This document shows, piece after piece, positions 19,057 to 30,957 of a stretch of 48,604 nt of DNA (positions are counted from its first letter, which is position 1; every line of letters starts with the position of its first letter). The notes under the pieces were generated by a model. That model made no database searches, was not told the origin of the DNA, and was given only the letters and a program-made list of their open reading frames with translations. Made by a program: the position numbers and the translations under genes. The stretch is from the NCBI GenBank assembly GCA_034112085.1, contig JAWUWD010000114.1:1-48604 (forward strand), written 5' to 3'. This DNA is from JAWUWD01 sp034112085. GTDB taxonomy: Bacteria; Bacteroidota; Bacteroidia; Cytophagales; Cyclobacteriaceae.

Positions 19057-19366
19057 TGTTGGGTCTCACAAGACCAAAGGACAAGTATGACATCAATATG
19101 AGGCTGATCAAGACGCTATACACTTGGTAGCATTCACTAAAAATTATATCTTATTTAGTATGTCAATGACACCTTTACTTGGATGTTATTTCCATGTCTT
19201 ATTGACGCCCCAATTTGCTCAAGCCCATCTCAATTGTGATTCTCTACTTCTTTAATGTCCTATTAATAAGTTTATTTTATGTACATCATGAAGCTAAATA
19301 CCTTATTTAATGATACTTATATAGAAAAATATTCTTTCGAAGGCTAAAAACTACAAGCGATTTGTC
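19057..19366. other. Gene-free stretch
   Basis: About 310 bases hold only short open fragments (for example KDKYDINMRLIKTLYTW near 19078) with frequent stops. They may be remnants of a lost gene but are too short to assign. No clear promoter for the next gene was found. Confidence 0.5.
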
Positions 19367-22300
19367 ATGAGAAATTTAATTCTATTTTTTGCTTTAACAC
19401 TACCTTCTTACCAATTTTCACAAACAGCTGCGGAAGTTATGTTTGTTGGTTTTAATGCAGATTCAGATGATGGATTTTCCTTTGCGACCTTAGTACCTCT
19501 TGCCAATGGAACAACTATTTACTTCACTGATAACAATTGGGATGGAGTATCAGCCTTTAGTTCTGGTGAAGGGCTGTTACGTGGACAAATGATACTGGTA
19601 ATACCATATCTGCTGGCATTGTCATTTCTGTCAGTGACATAAACGGCACATTGACACTCACTCCAAATCTAGGAACAGCAACAGAATCATCTCTTGGCTT
19701 TAACTTAGGCGGAGGTAATGAAACTTTGTACAGTTTTTAGGGACAGATGACAATACTCCCATAACATTTCTTTCAGCGATTGCCAATGATGATTTTGGAA
19801 ATTCTCCAGTAATCACTGGAACAGGACTGACTGGAACAGGACCCACTTCTGGAGTTAATGCTTTTGAATCAGTAAGCCTTGCAGATGAAGATGTAATGGT
19901 CTACACTGGAAGTATCTTATGTGCTTCAGTAACAGCTTGTGCAGCCGCTATCTCCGATGAGGCCAATTGGGACACTGAAGATGGTGGTGGGAATCAAGAT
20001 ATTGATGGTAATTTTCCGGATTTCCCTTCGGATATCACTCCCAACTTCTATGGTGTGGCTTTTGAATCAGTAACTTACTATTCAAGAACGGCAACTCTTG
20101 GAGGAGATTGGGATGATCCTACTTCATGGACAACTGTGTCAGACGGATCTGGAGCAGCTTTAGCGGCAGGTATATATCCTACAAGTAGCGATAATGTGAT
20201 CATACTATCTGGACATACGATCACCATTGATGCGGTGACAGATAACCAAGGGTTGGGAGTATCTGCAAATGGATTAGGACGAACCAACGTAGGTACATTT
20301 ACAGGTTCTGGTGACTTGATGTTCTATCAGACCGGAGATATACTTATATCCAGTGGAGGCACACTCAACTCTACTGAAGAGGTAATGTTCGAAGGATATA
20401 CACTTATAGAAGGTACACTGAATGCCATCGGTGAAGATGTGATAATTCTTGGATACTTGGAAATTGATGAATTTGCCACCGTAATAAATGTAGATGATCT
20501 GATTTTGTCAGGAGATAGCGCAACAATCATCGATAATACTTCTACTATCGCAGATGACTTATATATTGACCATACTGATGCTAACCTATGTGGGTCCGGG
20601 GTAGCCAACTTAGGCAATGGAGGTGCCGATCCTGAAATACAGTTTTTTTTTAATGGAGGTTCACTCGCACAAGTATGTGAAAGTTTCACGATTACTTGTA
20701 CCGATCCGGCTTGTGTAGGTGCTTTTCCAACAACCGGTACTGGAAATTTCATCTCAGGAAATACGGGCCCTGGAGGTGTAGGAAATGATGTTAATAATCA
20801 ACTATGGCTCAAGGCAAATGACTTAGGGTTAACAAATGGCGCGGCTGTAGCCAGTTGGGCAGACGCTTCTGGAAATGGATTAACAGCAACCTCCAGTGGA
20901 TTGGCTACAGAAGAACCAATATTTAACACAAATGATGTCAACACCACACTCCCATCAATTAGCTTTGATGGAGGAGATTTTCTTAATCTCGGAAATCCTG
21001 CCAGCCTTAACTTTATACCAGGAACTGATAGTTGGTCTTTCTTCTTAGTTTACAATGTAGCTGGTGCAACTCCACAAGGAACTTTTTTTTCGAAGGCAAC
21101 TAGTGGCACCAGACAATATCAATACACCATTGATGACAATGCAGGCTCTTCCCGGTTCACCTCCTTCATAGGAGGAAATGCTACTACTGGATCTGTAGTT
21201 GCTACCAACTCGTGGTTTGTAAGTTCGCACACAAACACAAATTCTCAAAAGGACTCATGGACAAATGGAACATCCAATTTTAGCGCGGCAGGTGTTGGTA
21301 CTGATCAAGATGCTTCTGCAGAAATCCTTATTGGTGCACGTAGAGATACAGATGGAACCACTGGTACAGGGTTTCTTTTAACCGGAGATATAGCTGAAAT
21401 CGCCATGTATGATGTTGATGTGAATGACGCACAACGAATCATCATTGATAATTATTTAGCAGCAAAATATGACATCACACTAAGAGCTGATGATGCGTAT
21501 GACATGGATGACAATGGCAATGGTGATTTCGATTTTGAAGTCGCTGGTATAGGTCAAGCAGCCGATGGTTCAAATCATAGGGATGCGATTGGGACTGGGC
21601 AGGTACGCGTATTTAGTGCCAACGATCTTGACAATAGTGAGTTTCTTATTTGGGGGCATGACAATGGCGCATTTACGGGAACAACAACTGATGTAGATGC
21701 AACAATCATTGAAGAACGATTAGTAAGAATATGGAGATTCAGTGAAACTGGAGATGTAGGTGAAACCTCACTATCATTTGACTTGAGTTTATTGGCAACT
21801 CCATAGGGATCCAATCTTCGCTTATTGATAGATCGAGATGGAGATGGATTTTCAGACAATGATGTGACTCCAATTGATGGCTCAGCATCTGGAAATATTG
21901 TTGTTTTCTCGGGAGTCAATTTACAAAATGGCGATCGAGTCACTATTGGAAATACCGATGCTTCTATCGCACTTCCTATAGAGCTCTCATCGTTTGATAT
22001 CAAAGCTAACTTGGGCCATGTGCTAATCAATTGGACTACGGCTTCAGAAGCCAACAATGATTATTTCACTATTCAAAGGTCACTGAATGGTATTACCTGG
22101 AATGATCTGAAAAACATTCAAGGAGCAGGTAATTCCACTGAAGTCCAGCATTATCATTCTTCTGATAATCAGCCGTTTCAAGGCAAGTCATATTACCGCC
22201 TAGGACAAACTGATTTTGATGGAAAGCACTATTATTCAAAAGTAAAATCAGTCGACATATTAGGGGAAAAAAAGCTTCAAACATCTCCTAACCCTACTTC

Positions 22301-22502
22301 AGGATTATTTAACCTTAGAAATCAGAACATCAATATTGATAACCTAAAACTACTGAATATGCTTGGTCGTGCGATGGAAGTTTCTATTACTTCCACTGAT
22401 GGGCTTATAACAATTGATGCTTCCAAAATTCCTGCGGGGATTTATATACTTCACTTCAATAATGAAACATCAAATATGTCGGTAAGAGTTATTAAAAGAT
22501 AG
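19367..22502 (+). pseudogene. Type IX-secreted LamG-like surface protein with two frameshifts and one stop
   Basis: Joined frames give about 1045 residues. A signal peptide (MRNLILFFALTLPSYQFSQT) leads into AEVMFVGFNADSDDGFSFAT in the first frame. The sense shifts at a GGG run (19571-19573) to AVTWTNDTGNTISAGIV, then at a five-T run (19734-19738) to FLGTDDNTPITFLSAIAN. The third frame carries a concanavalin/LamG-like region (LWLKANDLGLTNGAAVASWA and onward) and the DUF8202-like stretch ending FLIWGHDNGAF. TAG at 21804-21806 interrupts the frame, which continues unchanged into SPNPTSGLFNLRNQNINIDN and a typical type IX sorting domain ending in VIKR. Intact, it would be an outer-membrane-exported adhesin or carbohydrate-binding protein. 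Both shifts are 1-base losses in homopolymers, so sequencing error must be considered. Confidence 0.82.
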
Positions 22503-22571
22503 GGCTCTAAACATTCTTACGAATCGAGAAGTGTATTGTACTAATTAGCTTTCCTATAACTATCAAAGAAT

Positions 22572-24851
22572 CTAAAGATCAGTATAAATCACTTTGAGTT
22601 TTGCATTAGTAAAGATATACACTGGATTGACATCTACATTGACATGGTTTCCAGGCTGATATACTCCTTTATGACCTAATAGACTAATGTTACTATCATT
22701 AACTTTGACCACCTCAGAAATGTAGAATGACATTCCATGTTTAATGAGTTTAGTATTAGCCACTTCCCCTTGACTAGAGATGAAATCTAGATAAATATTA
22801 GTTTGACTTTCATTGATCTTGGTACGAACTGGATTCCCATTTTCATCTTTCTTTGAGGTAAAATTACCCGCTACGATATAGCCATTATTAGTATTAATCA
22901 CTTTCTCTATAGTTCCTGCGAAATCATAGTTCACTTTCCAAAGGAGGTCTCCCAGCACATTGATGTTGATCAGCGTGGTAGGCAGTACTTTTGTAGCAAC
23001 CTGAAATTCCTCGTTCCCTCTGAAACTCAATATAAATGAATTGGTAGTCTCACTATAGTTGATCGTTCTAGGATATGCACTCTCTTCTAATCGTCTATTC
23101 AATTGCTCCGTGCCGATTTCATCTACATATATCAATGAATTGAGCACGGACTTATTATCTCTATGCACAGATCGTACGATCACGGCACATCCTGCGGGTG
23201 TAAGCTGAATATCTGTAATGAAATTATCTGCATCAGCTCCAGCACTATCTATTTCCACATTGAATTCCTTGTACCAGGCAACTTTGTTATCAGGTCCGAT
23301 CCTGGCAACATAAGCAATCGCATTTTTCATTCCTTTGATGGACTTGTGTACTCCAGCTGTATATTTACTCCCATCAGTATTTTCCTTGAGATGTGTAGCT
23401 GCCAATGCACCATGTTGGATAGAGTCTATTGAGAATGTCTTTGATATAGCAAGCGGTATTTTCTTCCTGCCAAATTTCACGATTTGATCAATAGCAACTG
23501 TATCAGCAAGGATATCATCAACGATAGCTTCTCTCAAAGAACCTATGTACTCTTGAAAACCTTTTTGAATCACTTCTGACTCTTTTTGAATATAAGCATT
23601 CACACCTGTATACCCTTGATAGTAAATTTTCATGAAGTCTTCATGCTTACTCACACTTAAGTGTGTAACCCTAGATTTGACCTCTTTAATCACGCTATCA
23701 GAATCGTAATAAGCATTGACCATTTCACCGAGATAAGAATACTGACTCTGATGATCTACAATTGTCGCTGTATCATAATAAATACGATTGTGAGTCTTAT
23801 TCTTTAGGTACTGCATTCTATCTTTATATTGAAATATACTCGCCAGTAATGATCGATTATCATATTTTTTCAGTTTGAACAATAGCTCCTTATTTGGGCT
23901 TAGTGGTTTAAAAGTGTCAAAATTGGCAGGTGATCCGGCTTTAACAAGTGAACCATTTATACTCTTTTCATAACTCACAATATCATTCCTTAATACGTTA
24001 ATATCATCGCCCATAATTGCATTGACATCATCTACCCATTTCCCGTAATTCCATAATTCAATCGTATTAGAAAGGAATTCGGACTGAGTAATCAGTCCAC
24101 TAAGTCGATAAGTATTTATATCATTGATATGATAATCTTGTTGGTAGTTATTGATAGGGTACTCTGTGATCTGTTGCTTATAGCTGTCAAGGTAATACAA
24201 AGTCGAATCATATGATTGCTTTAGCAATGACAAGCTATCTTTCAACTGATCATTGTATAATAAATACAGATCATCAAGGCTGTTGTATCTACTATTGATT
24301 TGATAGAAAACCTTAATTGACTTATCATAAGTATTTACAGCATTGACAAACGAACGATAAATACCAGGTGCTTTTTCTAAAAACACTCCAATACTATCAT
24401 ACTTGTTTACCATGGCAGTATTGACATTGGTATAATTGACAATTTCACGTCCTTTACTATCCTTACCAGTCGAAAAATGGCTGTAATAACCTCCGTTTTT
24501 CCTGACGTCCTTTTCAGTAACGACCGCTCGGCACTTAGACAGTCTTAGTCTAGCTCTTTCAGCATTGGCAATTGCTTTTTCATGCTCTGTTAATACATCT
24601 GATGCTCGGTACCTGCGGTCATAGATCAAGGTCATCATCAAGTTAGCACTTGGGTGATCAAGGTCTGTCGCTAAGTAAGCGTTCAGGATAGGAAGAGCCT
24701 CTTCGTCATTGGCTTGTGCTATTGAGGGGTAAACATCCTTGAATTTTTGTGCCATTATGGTCTGCGCCATAAATACACATATGACGGTCGTCAAAAATAG
24801 ACATTTGTATTTTTCGGATCTTAAAATCATTTTAATAGCTAGCTTCATCAT
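22572..24851 (-). CDS. Large exported protein of unknown function
   Basis: I do not recognise this 759-residue protein. It has a signal peptide (hydrophobic about residues 17-33, cleavage after IMAQ). It then has a helical region of about 430 residues rich in Tyr, Asp and Leu (a TPR-like start, YPSIAQANDEEALPILNAYL). The C-terminal part, about 450-759, has a repeated beta-strand pattern suggesting a propeller (for example YVARIGPDNKVAWYKEFNVE and GYIVAGNFTSKKDENGNP). It is the last gene of the TPR-CHAT operon and its start overlaps the OmpA/PD40 stop by 4 bases (ATGA), so translation is coupled. It probably acts in the same envelope complex. No catalytic motif was seen. Confidence 0.8.
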   Translation of the reverse strand: MMKLAIKMILRSEKYKCLFLTTVICVFMAQTIMAQKFKDVYPSIAQANDEEALPILNAYLATDLDHPSANLMMTLIYDRRYRASDVLTEHEKAIANAERARLRLSKCRAVVTEKDVRKNGGYYSHFSTGKDSKGREIVNYTNVNTAMVNKYDSIGVFLEKAPGIYRSFVNAVNTYDKSIKVFYQINSRYNSLDDLYLLYNDQLKDSLSLLKQSYDSTLYYLDSYKQQITEYPINNYQQDYHINDINTYRLSGLITQSEFLSNTIELWNYGKWVDDVNAIMGDDINVLRNDIVSYEKSINGSLVKAGSPANFDTFKPLSPNKELLFKLKKYDNRSLLASIFQYKDRMQYLKNKTHNRIYYDTATIVDHQSQYSYLGEMVNAYYDSDSVIKEVKSRVTHLSVSKHEDFMKIYYQGYTGVNAYIQKESEVIQKGFQEYIGSLREAIVDDILADTVAIDQIVKFGRKKIPLAISKTFSIDSIQHGALAATHLKENTDGSKYTAGVHKSIKGMKNAIAYVARIGPDNKVAWYKEFNVEIDSAGADADNFITDIQLTPAGCAVIVRSVHRDNKSVLNSLIYVDEIGTEQLNRRLEESAYPRTINYSETTNSFILSFRGNEEFQVATKVLPTTLININVLGDLLWKVNYDFAGTIEKVINTNNGYIVAGNFTSKKDENGNPVRTKINESQTNIYLDFISSQGEVANTKLIKHGMSFYISEVVKVNDSNISLLGHKGVYQPGNHVNVDVNPVYIFTNAKLKVIYTDL

Positions 24852-26890
24852 ATCCCCAATACTCTTAATTCTACCCTTCTATTTTCAGCCCGATTTTCTT
24901 CAGTATCATTAGGTACTTTTGGCTGTTTTTCTCCAAATCCTTTTGCTAAAAATCGATCCGTGGAAATATTGTTACTCACCAAGTAATTCATAACACTACT
25001 CGCCCGTTTATCAGACAAAATAAGATTGTATCTATCAGAACCCACATCATCCGTGTGGGCATCTACTTCTACTTTCAGGCTCGGGTTTTCCTTCATCAAC
25101 TCAATCACTCTAGTCAATTCTGAAAAAGAAATATCTGTAAGAGTTGCAGAATTAGACTCGAAAGTAATGTCTTTCAATGCTAATCTAGCGTCCTTCTCTA
25201 GTTTCAGCAATTTCATGCTGATCTCATTATTACCTTTCCCCACTTCCAATGAAGTAGAATTGAATGCATAGCCTTGATCACTGGTGGCTTCTATTTCATA
25301 GCGATCCCCTTTTCTCAATGACACCATTTCATTGCCTGTGACTTCTATATACTCATCCCTGTTCTTGTTCCTTAGTATAATTTTGGATCGCACTTTCATA
25401 TTATTGATCAAGTCAGACACATTGATCATCACATCTTCCTTTTCAGGTATGAGTTCCACTTCCCGCTCAAATCCACGATACATCACCAGCCCTGTCAAAT
25501 CAAATGAGAAAAATGACCCTTTAAAATTCTCCGCATCAACACTAATCTCATACTGCTGACCAATGGGAAGACTGATAGTTGACTTCCCTGTAGCTGGATT
25601 GTTTTTCAACTCTTTGAAATAGCTAGATTGTCCACGCACTTTCACCTTCACATCAGCACCGATGGCTTCAAAAAGCTCAACATCATTGATATTCAAATTG
25701 AGATTTACGGTTTGAAATAACTCTATATCTCTTTGCTTCTCCTGATACTCATTTATATCTCTCAAATCATATGACATGGTGAAGTTGGAATACCCTTCCT
25801 TGCGCACTTCTATGTTGAAATTTCTTCCGACTGGTAATACAATACTGTAATCTCCTGTGGACGGATTATTCTTAATATTCATCACCGTTTTCGATGTCAA
25901 GGCATCAGTAATGATCAAATCAGCCGATATCCCTTGATCAGTATCTTGATCGGTAATCTTTCCTTGAATAACATTGTTCATGAACTGCCTCAAATCTGGA
26001 GGAATCACTACCGTATATATATCTCGATTATCAAATACATAATACATCAAATCACCCTCAGCAGAGATGCATGGGAGTTGATCACTTTTAGCTGTATTTA
26101 CATAATTTAGTGGTTGGGGAATCGACCACTCTCCCAACACATTTTTCTTTGATTGGTACATATCATAGCTACCTTTCCCTCCCAGTTTATTAGATGAAAA
26201 TATTAAGGTTTTACCATCAGCCATGATTTTTGGTGCTTTCTCACATTCTTGGTTGATTGGATAGGGTAGCTTTTGAGGCGTTCCCCAATTTCCATCTGAC
26301 TGTTTTTCAGATTTAAAGATTGAATAACACGCCTGGTTTAACTTTATAAGTTCTTTCTCTTTCGGTCCAGCTAAATTCTCACGAATAAAATACAATGTGC
26401 TGCCATCAACAGAAATAGATGGGAAGGCTTCATAACCTGTAGTATTGATAGGTCCGCCTATATTCTCAGGAACCGACCAACCATCTTGATTTTTATAAGA
26501 TACATAGATATCCTCTCGACTTGAACGATCAAAAGAACCAAAGAAAAAGAGTGTATTTCCATCAAAACTAATACTCGGGCCTCCAATTAATCCTGTGCTG
26601 TCGCCAAAGGAGTTGATCTTATCCAGAGATATTGGATCTGACCACTTGCCATCTAACTTATTGGATTCATACAGTTTGAATCTCCCACCTTCACTAGCTT
26701 CAAAAATCATGGTCTTACCGTCAGCACTTATAGACGGTGCATATTCCACAACACCCTCTTTACTTATCCCTGGAACGATCTGCTGAGTACCTATGTAATA
26801 AGCCAAACTATCTGTCGCAGCAACATCTTGCGCTGATGAGAGTCTCACCAGAGACAATGCCAATAGTAGAAATACTAATCTTTTAATCAT
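24848..26890 (-). CDS. OmpA family protein with PD40 propeller
   Basis: This 680-residue protein starts with a signal peptide (MIKRLVFLLLALSLVRLSSAQ). Residues about 35-290 hold PD40/WD40-like blades (SISADGKTMIFEASEGG, PKIMADGKTLIFSSNKLGGK). Then come two or three beta-sandwich, carboxypeptidase-regulatory-like modules at about 300-560. The C-terminal OmpA peptidoglycan-binding domain at about 565-680 has VEVDAHTDDVGSDRYNLILS and ENRAENRRVEL, which contain the Asp and Arg that hold diaminopimelate. The expected place is the periplasm, bound to the cell wall and perhaps the outer membrane. It starts 5 bases after the CHAT stop and overlaps the next gene, so it sits in the middle of a tight operon and may anchor the other products to the wall. 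Confidence 0.9.
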   Translation of the reverse strand: MIKRLVFLLLALSLVRLSSAQDVAATDSLAYYIGTQQIVPGISKEGVVEYAPSISADGKTMIFEASEGGRFKLYESNKLDGKWSDPISLDKINSFGDSTGLIGGPSISFDGNTLFFFGSFDRSSREDIYVSYKNQDGWSVPENIGGPINTTGYEAFPSISVDGSTLYFIRENLAGPKEKELIKLNQACYSIFKSEKQSDGNWGTPQKLPYPINQECEKAPKIMADGKTLIFSSNKLGGKGSYDMYQSKKNVLGEWSIPQPLNYVNTAKSDQLPCISAEGDLMYYVFDNRDIYTVVIPPDLRQFMNNVIQGKITDQDTDQGISADLIITDALTSKTVMNIKNNPSTGDYSIVLPVGRNFNIEVRKEGYSNFTMSYDLRDINEYQEKQRDIELFQTVNLNLNINDVELFEAIGADVKVKVRGQSSYFKELKNNPATGKSTISLPIGQQYEISVDAENFKGSFFSFDLTGLVMYRGFEREVELIPEKEDVMINVSDLINNMKVRSKIILRNKNRDEYIEVTGNEMVSLRKGDRYEIEATSDQGYAFNSTSLEVGKGNNEISMKLLKLEKDARLALKDITFESNSATLTDISFSELTRVIELMKENPSLKVEVDAHTDDVGSDRYNLILSDKRASSVMNYLVSNNISTDRFLAKGFGEKQPKVPNDTEENRAENRRVELRVLGI

Positions 26891-26895
26891 TATTG

Positions 26896-29800
26896 TTATT
26901 TACCAAGTAAAACGAACGATCCCCAATGATAAGGATCATTATACTTATTCTTCAATGCTAATTGAGTTTCTTTAAAAGCTTGGAATTTATCCATGCCTCC
27001 AAGCCATCTTTGATAGAACCCAGCCATCAATTCTTGAGTGGTCAGATCATTCACTTTCCACAAACTCATAATCACATTTTGAGCTCCTGCCACTATAAAT
27101 GCCCTTTGCAACCCATAAACTCCTTCTCCATTCCTGACCTCACCCAATCCTGTCTCACACGCTGAGAGCACTACAATTTCCGTATTATCTAAGTTAAGGT
27201 TCATGGCTTCATAGGCTGTCACTATCCCATCCTCCCCATCACTTTTCTGATCCAATATCATGGCCTTTGCACTTCCAGTTAGTAATACACCTGATCTAAG
27301 AAGTGGATTGGCATTTAAGTCATTGTGACTTGATGAAGATTGATCGCGGTCAGAGTACTCGATGTCATTCATGAAAAATCCGTGCGTAGCGATGTGCAAT
27401 AGACGCGGACTGTCTATATTTTTGAATTTATCCTCTGTTGCTTCTGCACTCGTTCGGATGTTCCCCACCCAATTGTTTTCTGTAAGCATTTTAGCTATTT
27501 CTTCTACTTCTACCTTAGTCCCGGGAAGGGAAGCTATCCCTTTACTGAAGCCATACTCCGATGTCCTGTTGACAGCCACTGCACCCATATCATCGAACTC
27601 AGCACCCAAGTTGAAGTCTGGAAATCCGTAAATTTCAGCAGTATTGGGTCTATCTTCATTTACTTGATGTACCTCTGTCAATTCTCTGGTATTACTCACT
27701 ATTCTAAGTTCGAGATCCTCTATCACCGACAACTCTTTAACAGGATCCCACAGTGTATTGATGTTAATTTTGTTATAAATACCATCTGCTGAGAAATATA
27801 CACGATCTATTCCATCGAGCTTCTGACTTATCGCCAGCCAGTATCCATCATAAGAAATATTATTCCCTATTGAAAATTTGATGGAATTTCGGTAGAAATT
27901 GAACCATCTACTCTCCATCTTATTGCCTTCTCCAAGTACTACAAAGTCTGGAGTGTCGGTCATCTCATTTGTGACGATCAGTGCTACATAGATTACAGAA
28001 TCAGATCTGAATTTCTTTTGAATTCTTATTATTTCAATGGCCGCTTCCTTATCACCCAGTGTATTTCTAACATCTATCCATGACTTCTTAGCCTTATCAT
28101 GCTGACTGGCAAATAGCTGCGATTTGGTAGAAAGTACCTTCTCCAATTCGTTGGCCTGCTGTCATAATAAGTTGACATCTATTGATTGATCTACCAACTC
28201 TTTTTGGGTATAATTGAAGTACTTCACCAATCGTTCTTTGGTACTCGTCCACTCACGATAGTCCGCAATCAACTGCTCATCGCCACTCTCCAATATTCTA
28301 TCCCTTACTTTATTAGTAGCATTAAGTAGTAGTGCTTTGGTTGACAACTGCAAATCATACATCCGCGCGATTGGACTAACTTGACTCACACTCTGATCAT
28401 ACAATTGATAGTCTACACAGAAATCGAAAAACGCATCAAACACAGGCTTAATTTTCGCGTAATATGCACTCTTCTCTTTCTCACTCATTGATGGGAAATA
28501 CTCATCTATTTGCTTTATATACTTATTGATAACCTGCTCATAGAATGGGAATGCCTTGTTGAGATTCTGAGTGGCATGATATAAAGAAGCTATCCCATAA
28601 AGCGAATAGGCATAGTCAGGGTGTTCTTCTCCGAGTATTTCCTTTCGGATGGCTAATACCTCCAATAGGGTCGTTTCTGCTTCATCGTATTTACCCAGAT
28701 CTTGGTACAACGTCCCTAAATTATACAAAGTCTTTGCGTAAGAGCGGTGTTGCTTTCCGTAGATACGCTCATCAATAGTAAGCGCCTGTACAAATAGTGG
28801 CTCTGCTTTTACTTGATCACCCATACTCTGGTAAAGAGATGCCAAGTTGTGTAATGTAGTCGCATATATTGGATGGTCTATTCCATATACCTCGCTATCC
28901 ATCGCCAGTGCTTCTTGCAAAAGAGGAAGTGCTTTTTCCTTCTCTCCTTGCATCTGATATAAGGAAGACAAGTTCTCTATCGAGGTGATATACTCAGGAT
29001 GAGACTTTCCATAAGTCACTTCGTAGATATTCTTGCTTTGCTCGAGCAAAGGCTCGGCTTCGTTCATATTACCTAGTATCTGAAAATATAGAGCCATTGC
29101 ATTCAGTGCCCGAGCATACTCTGGATGTTGATCGCCATGATTGGACTTCATCAACTCTAAAGCTGTCTTGAAATGTGGCTCTGCTTTGGGGTATCTACCC
29201 ATAGCTTGCTCAAGTCTTCCATAGTTCAATACATTGGCCGCATATATAGACGATGTTTCTCCATACTTCTCAGCAATCAGTTGCTGAGATTTCTCTAATA
29301 CGGCTTCTGCTTGATCATATTCTCCTAACTCAATGTGAATAGTTGATAGATTTTCTAATGTCGCCAAGTAAGTTTTGCCAGTATTATCAGCAGACTCCAT
29401 GAGTCCCAAAGACTTCATAAACAATTCCTTAGCAGCCAAGTTCTCTCCTTTTATTTCCTTGAGAGCCGCCTGATTATTCAGTAATAAAGCGTAAAACCCA
29501 CTGTGCTGACTAGCCAGGTTATCAGCTCCTAGTCTCGCCACTTCAAATAGTGAATCTGCCTGATTGTACTTACCGAGTTCTTTGAAAAGAACTGCCATAC
29601 CATTGAGTGTTTGTAAATGCAGTAGAGACTCATCGTTTGATTGGCTAGTAATAGCTAAAGCATTTTCATAGCTCTGTTCTGCCAGAGCGAAATCGCGATT
29701 GCTTTTAGCAATGAGAGCTTGCTTGCGCAGTGAAGAAGCATATCTAAGATTGGTATCTCCATATACGCTGCGTATGATCGTGGAAGACTTCCCGATAGAT

Positions 29801-30903
29801 TCAGTGGCTAATTGAGTCCTGCCAGTATTGACATAAACCATTGCCAAGTTCTCCATTACTTCTGCATACTCCTTGGATACCTGATCAGAGATCATTTCCA
29901 AAGCTTGTACATAAAGCTTTTCCGCTTCTTGGTAGTCACCCTCCTGCTGGCTCAAAGCCGCCAGGTTATTCAGAGAAGACACATCATTGCCGCCTTGGCC
30001 TCCTACGGTCTTCAAGATGGCCTGCGCTTCTTCGGTTTTACCCATTGCCTGAAGGTTGACCGCTCGATTATTCATTAGACCTATATATACATCCGATGAA
30101 TTTTCAATTGATGTCGAATACTTATTCAGTGCCAATACATACATCTCTTCGGCCTTGAGTCTATCTACTTTTTGATAAGCATTAGCCATACGCTCTATTA
30201 CATTCTGATATTCCTCTGTATCGTTGTATCCAGAATCTTCATAAATTCTCTTAACTATTCCCAAGTATTGAACACATTGCGCATGATCATCTTTCTCCAT
30301 AAGTAAGTTCCCGTAGTCGTAGCACGCATACAAATAATCCGGAGTAACTTCCTCCCTATCTCCATAGTTAGCAAAGGCCTCACTGAATAACTGAAATGCC
30401 TCCTCAATATGGTTCTCTGCAAATTTGATTGAAGCCAATTTCCATTGGCAGTTGATCAGTTCCTCATCTGTGTTGGCATAGTAGCCTCTGTAGATATCGA
30501 GTGTAAGATTGAGGTAATTCTGCGCTTGCTCGTTGTTCCCGAGCTGTTGGTGCGTAGAACCAAGGTTGTACAATACTCCTGCATAGGTGAGGTCTTTGGA
30601 TGCTCCGAGTTGATCCAATATTGAGAGTTCCTTATCCCCATATTCGATACCTTCTTGATATGATCCACTTTCGAATGAAATAGTGGATAACAGACGAAGT
30701 ATGCTCTGATAATTAGCATTGATTTCTCCACTCTGTTGAAGATAATTTTTGAGACTATTCTTGGCAGAAGTAGTAGCGGATACTAGATCGCCATCGACAT
30801 AGGATTGTTGTGCAGTATTATACTGGCTCACCCATTCATTTTGGGAAAATAGCGCAGTTGAGATGACGCATAACAGACCAAAAACAATCAATTTCTTCCT
30901 CAT
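26896..30903 (-). pseudogene. Exported KLC-type TPR / CHAT caspase-like protein, split by in-frame TGA
   Basis: One minus-strand frame spans about 1335 codons with a single TGA at 28162-28164. The first part (913 residues, 28162-30903) has a signal peptide (MRKKLIVFGLLCVISTALFSQ), about fifteen 42-residue kinesin-light-chain-type TPRs (HPEYARALNAMALYFQILGN) and the linker FPSMSEKEKSAYYAKIKPVF. After the TGA the frame continues QQANELEKVLSTKSQ with no ATG nearby, then the CHAT domain with the His/Cys dyad HIATHGFF (His235 of the 416-residue C-terminal part) and LSACETGLGEV (Cys300). The C-terminus WGSFVLLGK is normal. CHAT proteins are caspase-related proteases. Here the signal peptide puts the domain outside the cytoplasm. 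The TGA may be an inactivating mutation, an error or a real split; the CHAT part alone would lack an export signal. Confidence 0.8.
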
Positions 30904-30927
30904 ATTTCACCTAATAATTTCCCAAAA

Positions 30928-30957
30928 CAAAATTAGCAATTTTAGGTAATCAGACAA
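30928..30957 (-). promoter_or_regulatory. Strong Bacteroidota promoter match for the TPR-CHAT operon
   Basis: On the minus strand, TTG (30955-30957) and TAATTTTG (30928-30935) are separated by exactly 19 bases, a full match to TTG-N19-TAnnTTTG. The -7 element lies 24 bases upstream of the ATG at 30903. Three downstream genes share this direction with gaps of 5 bases or overlaps. Confidence 0.7.

Noticed and set aside
26896..28146. CHAT segment as an independent complete gene
   Set aside because: Its only nearby start would be a TTG inside the linker, in the same frame as the TPR part; the split reading is better explained by an in-frame TGA.
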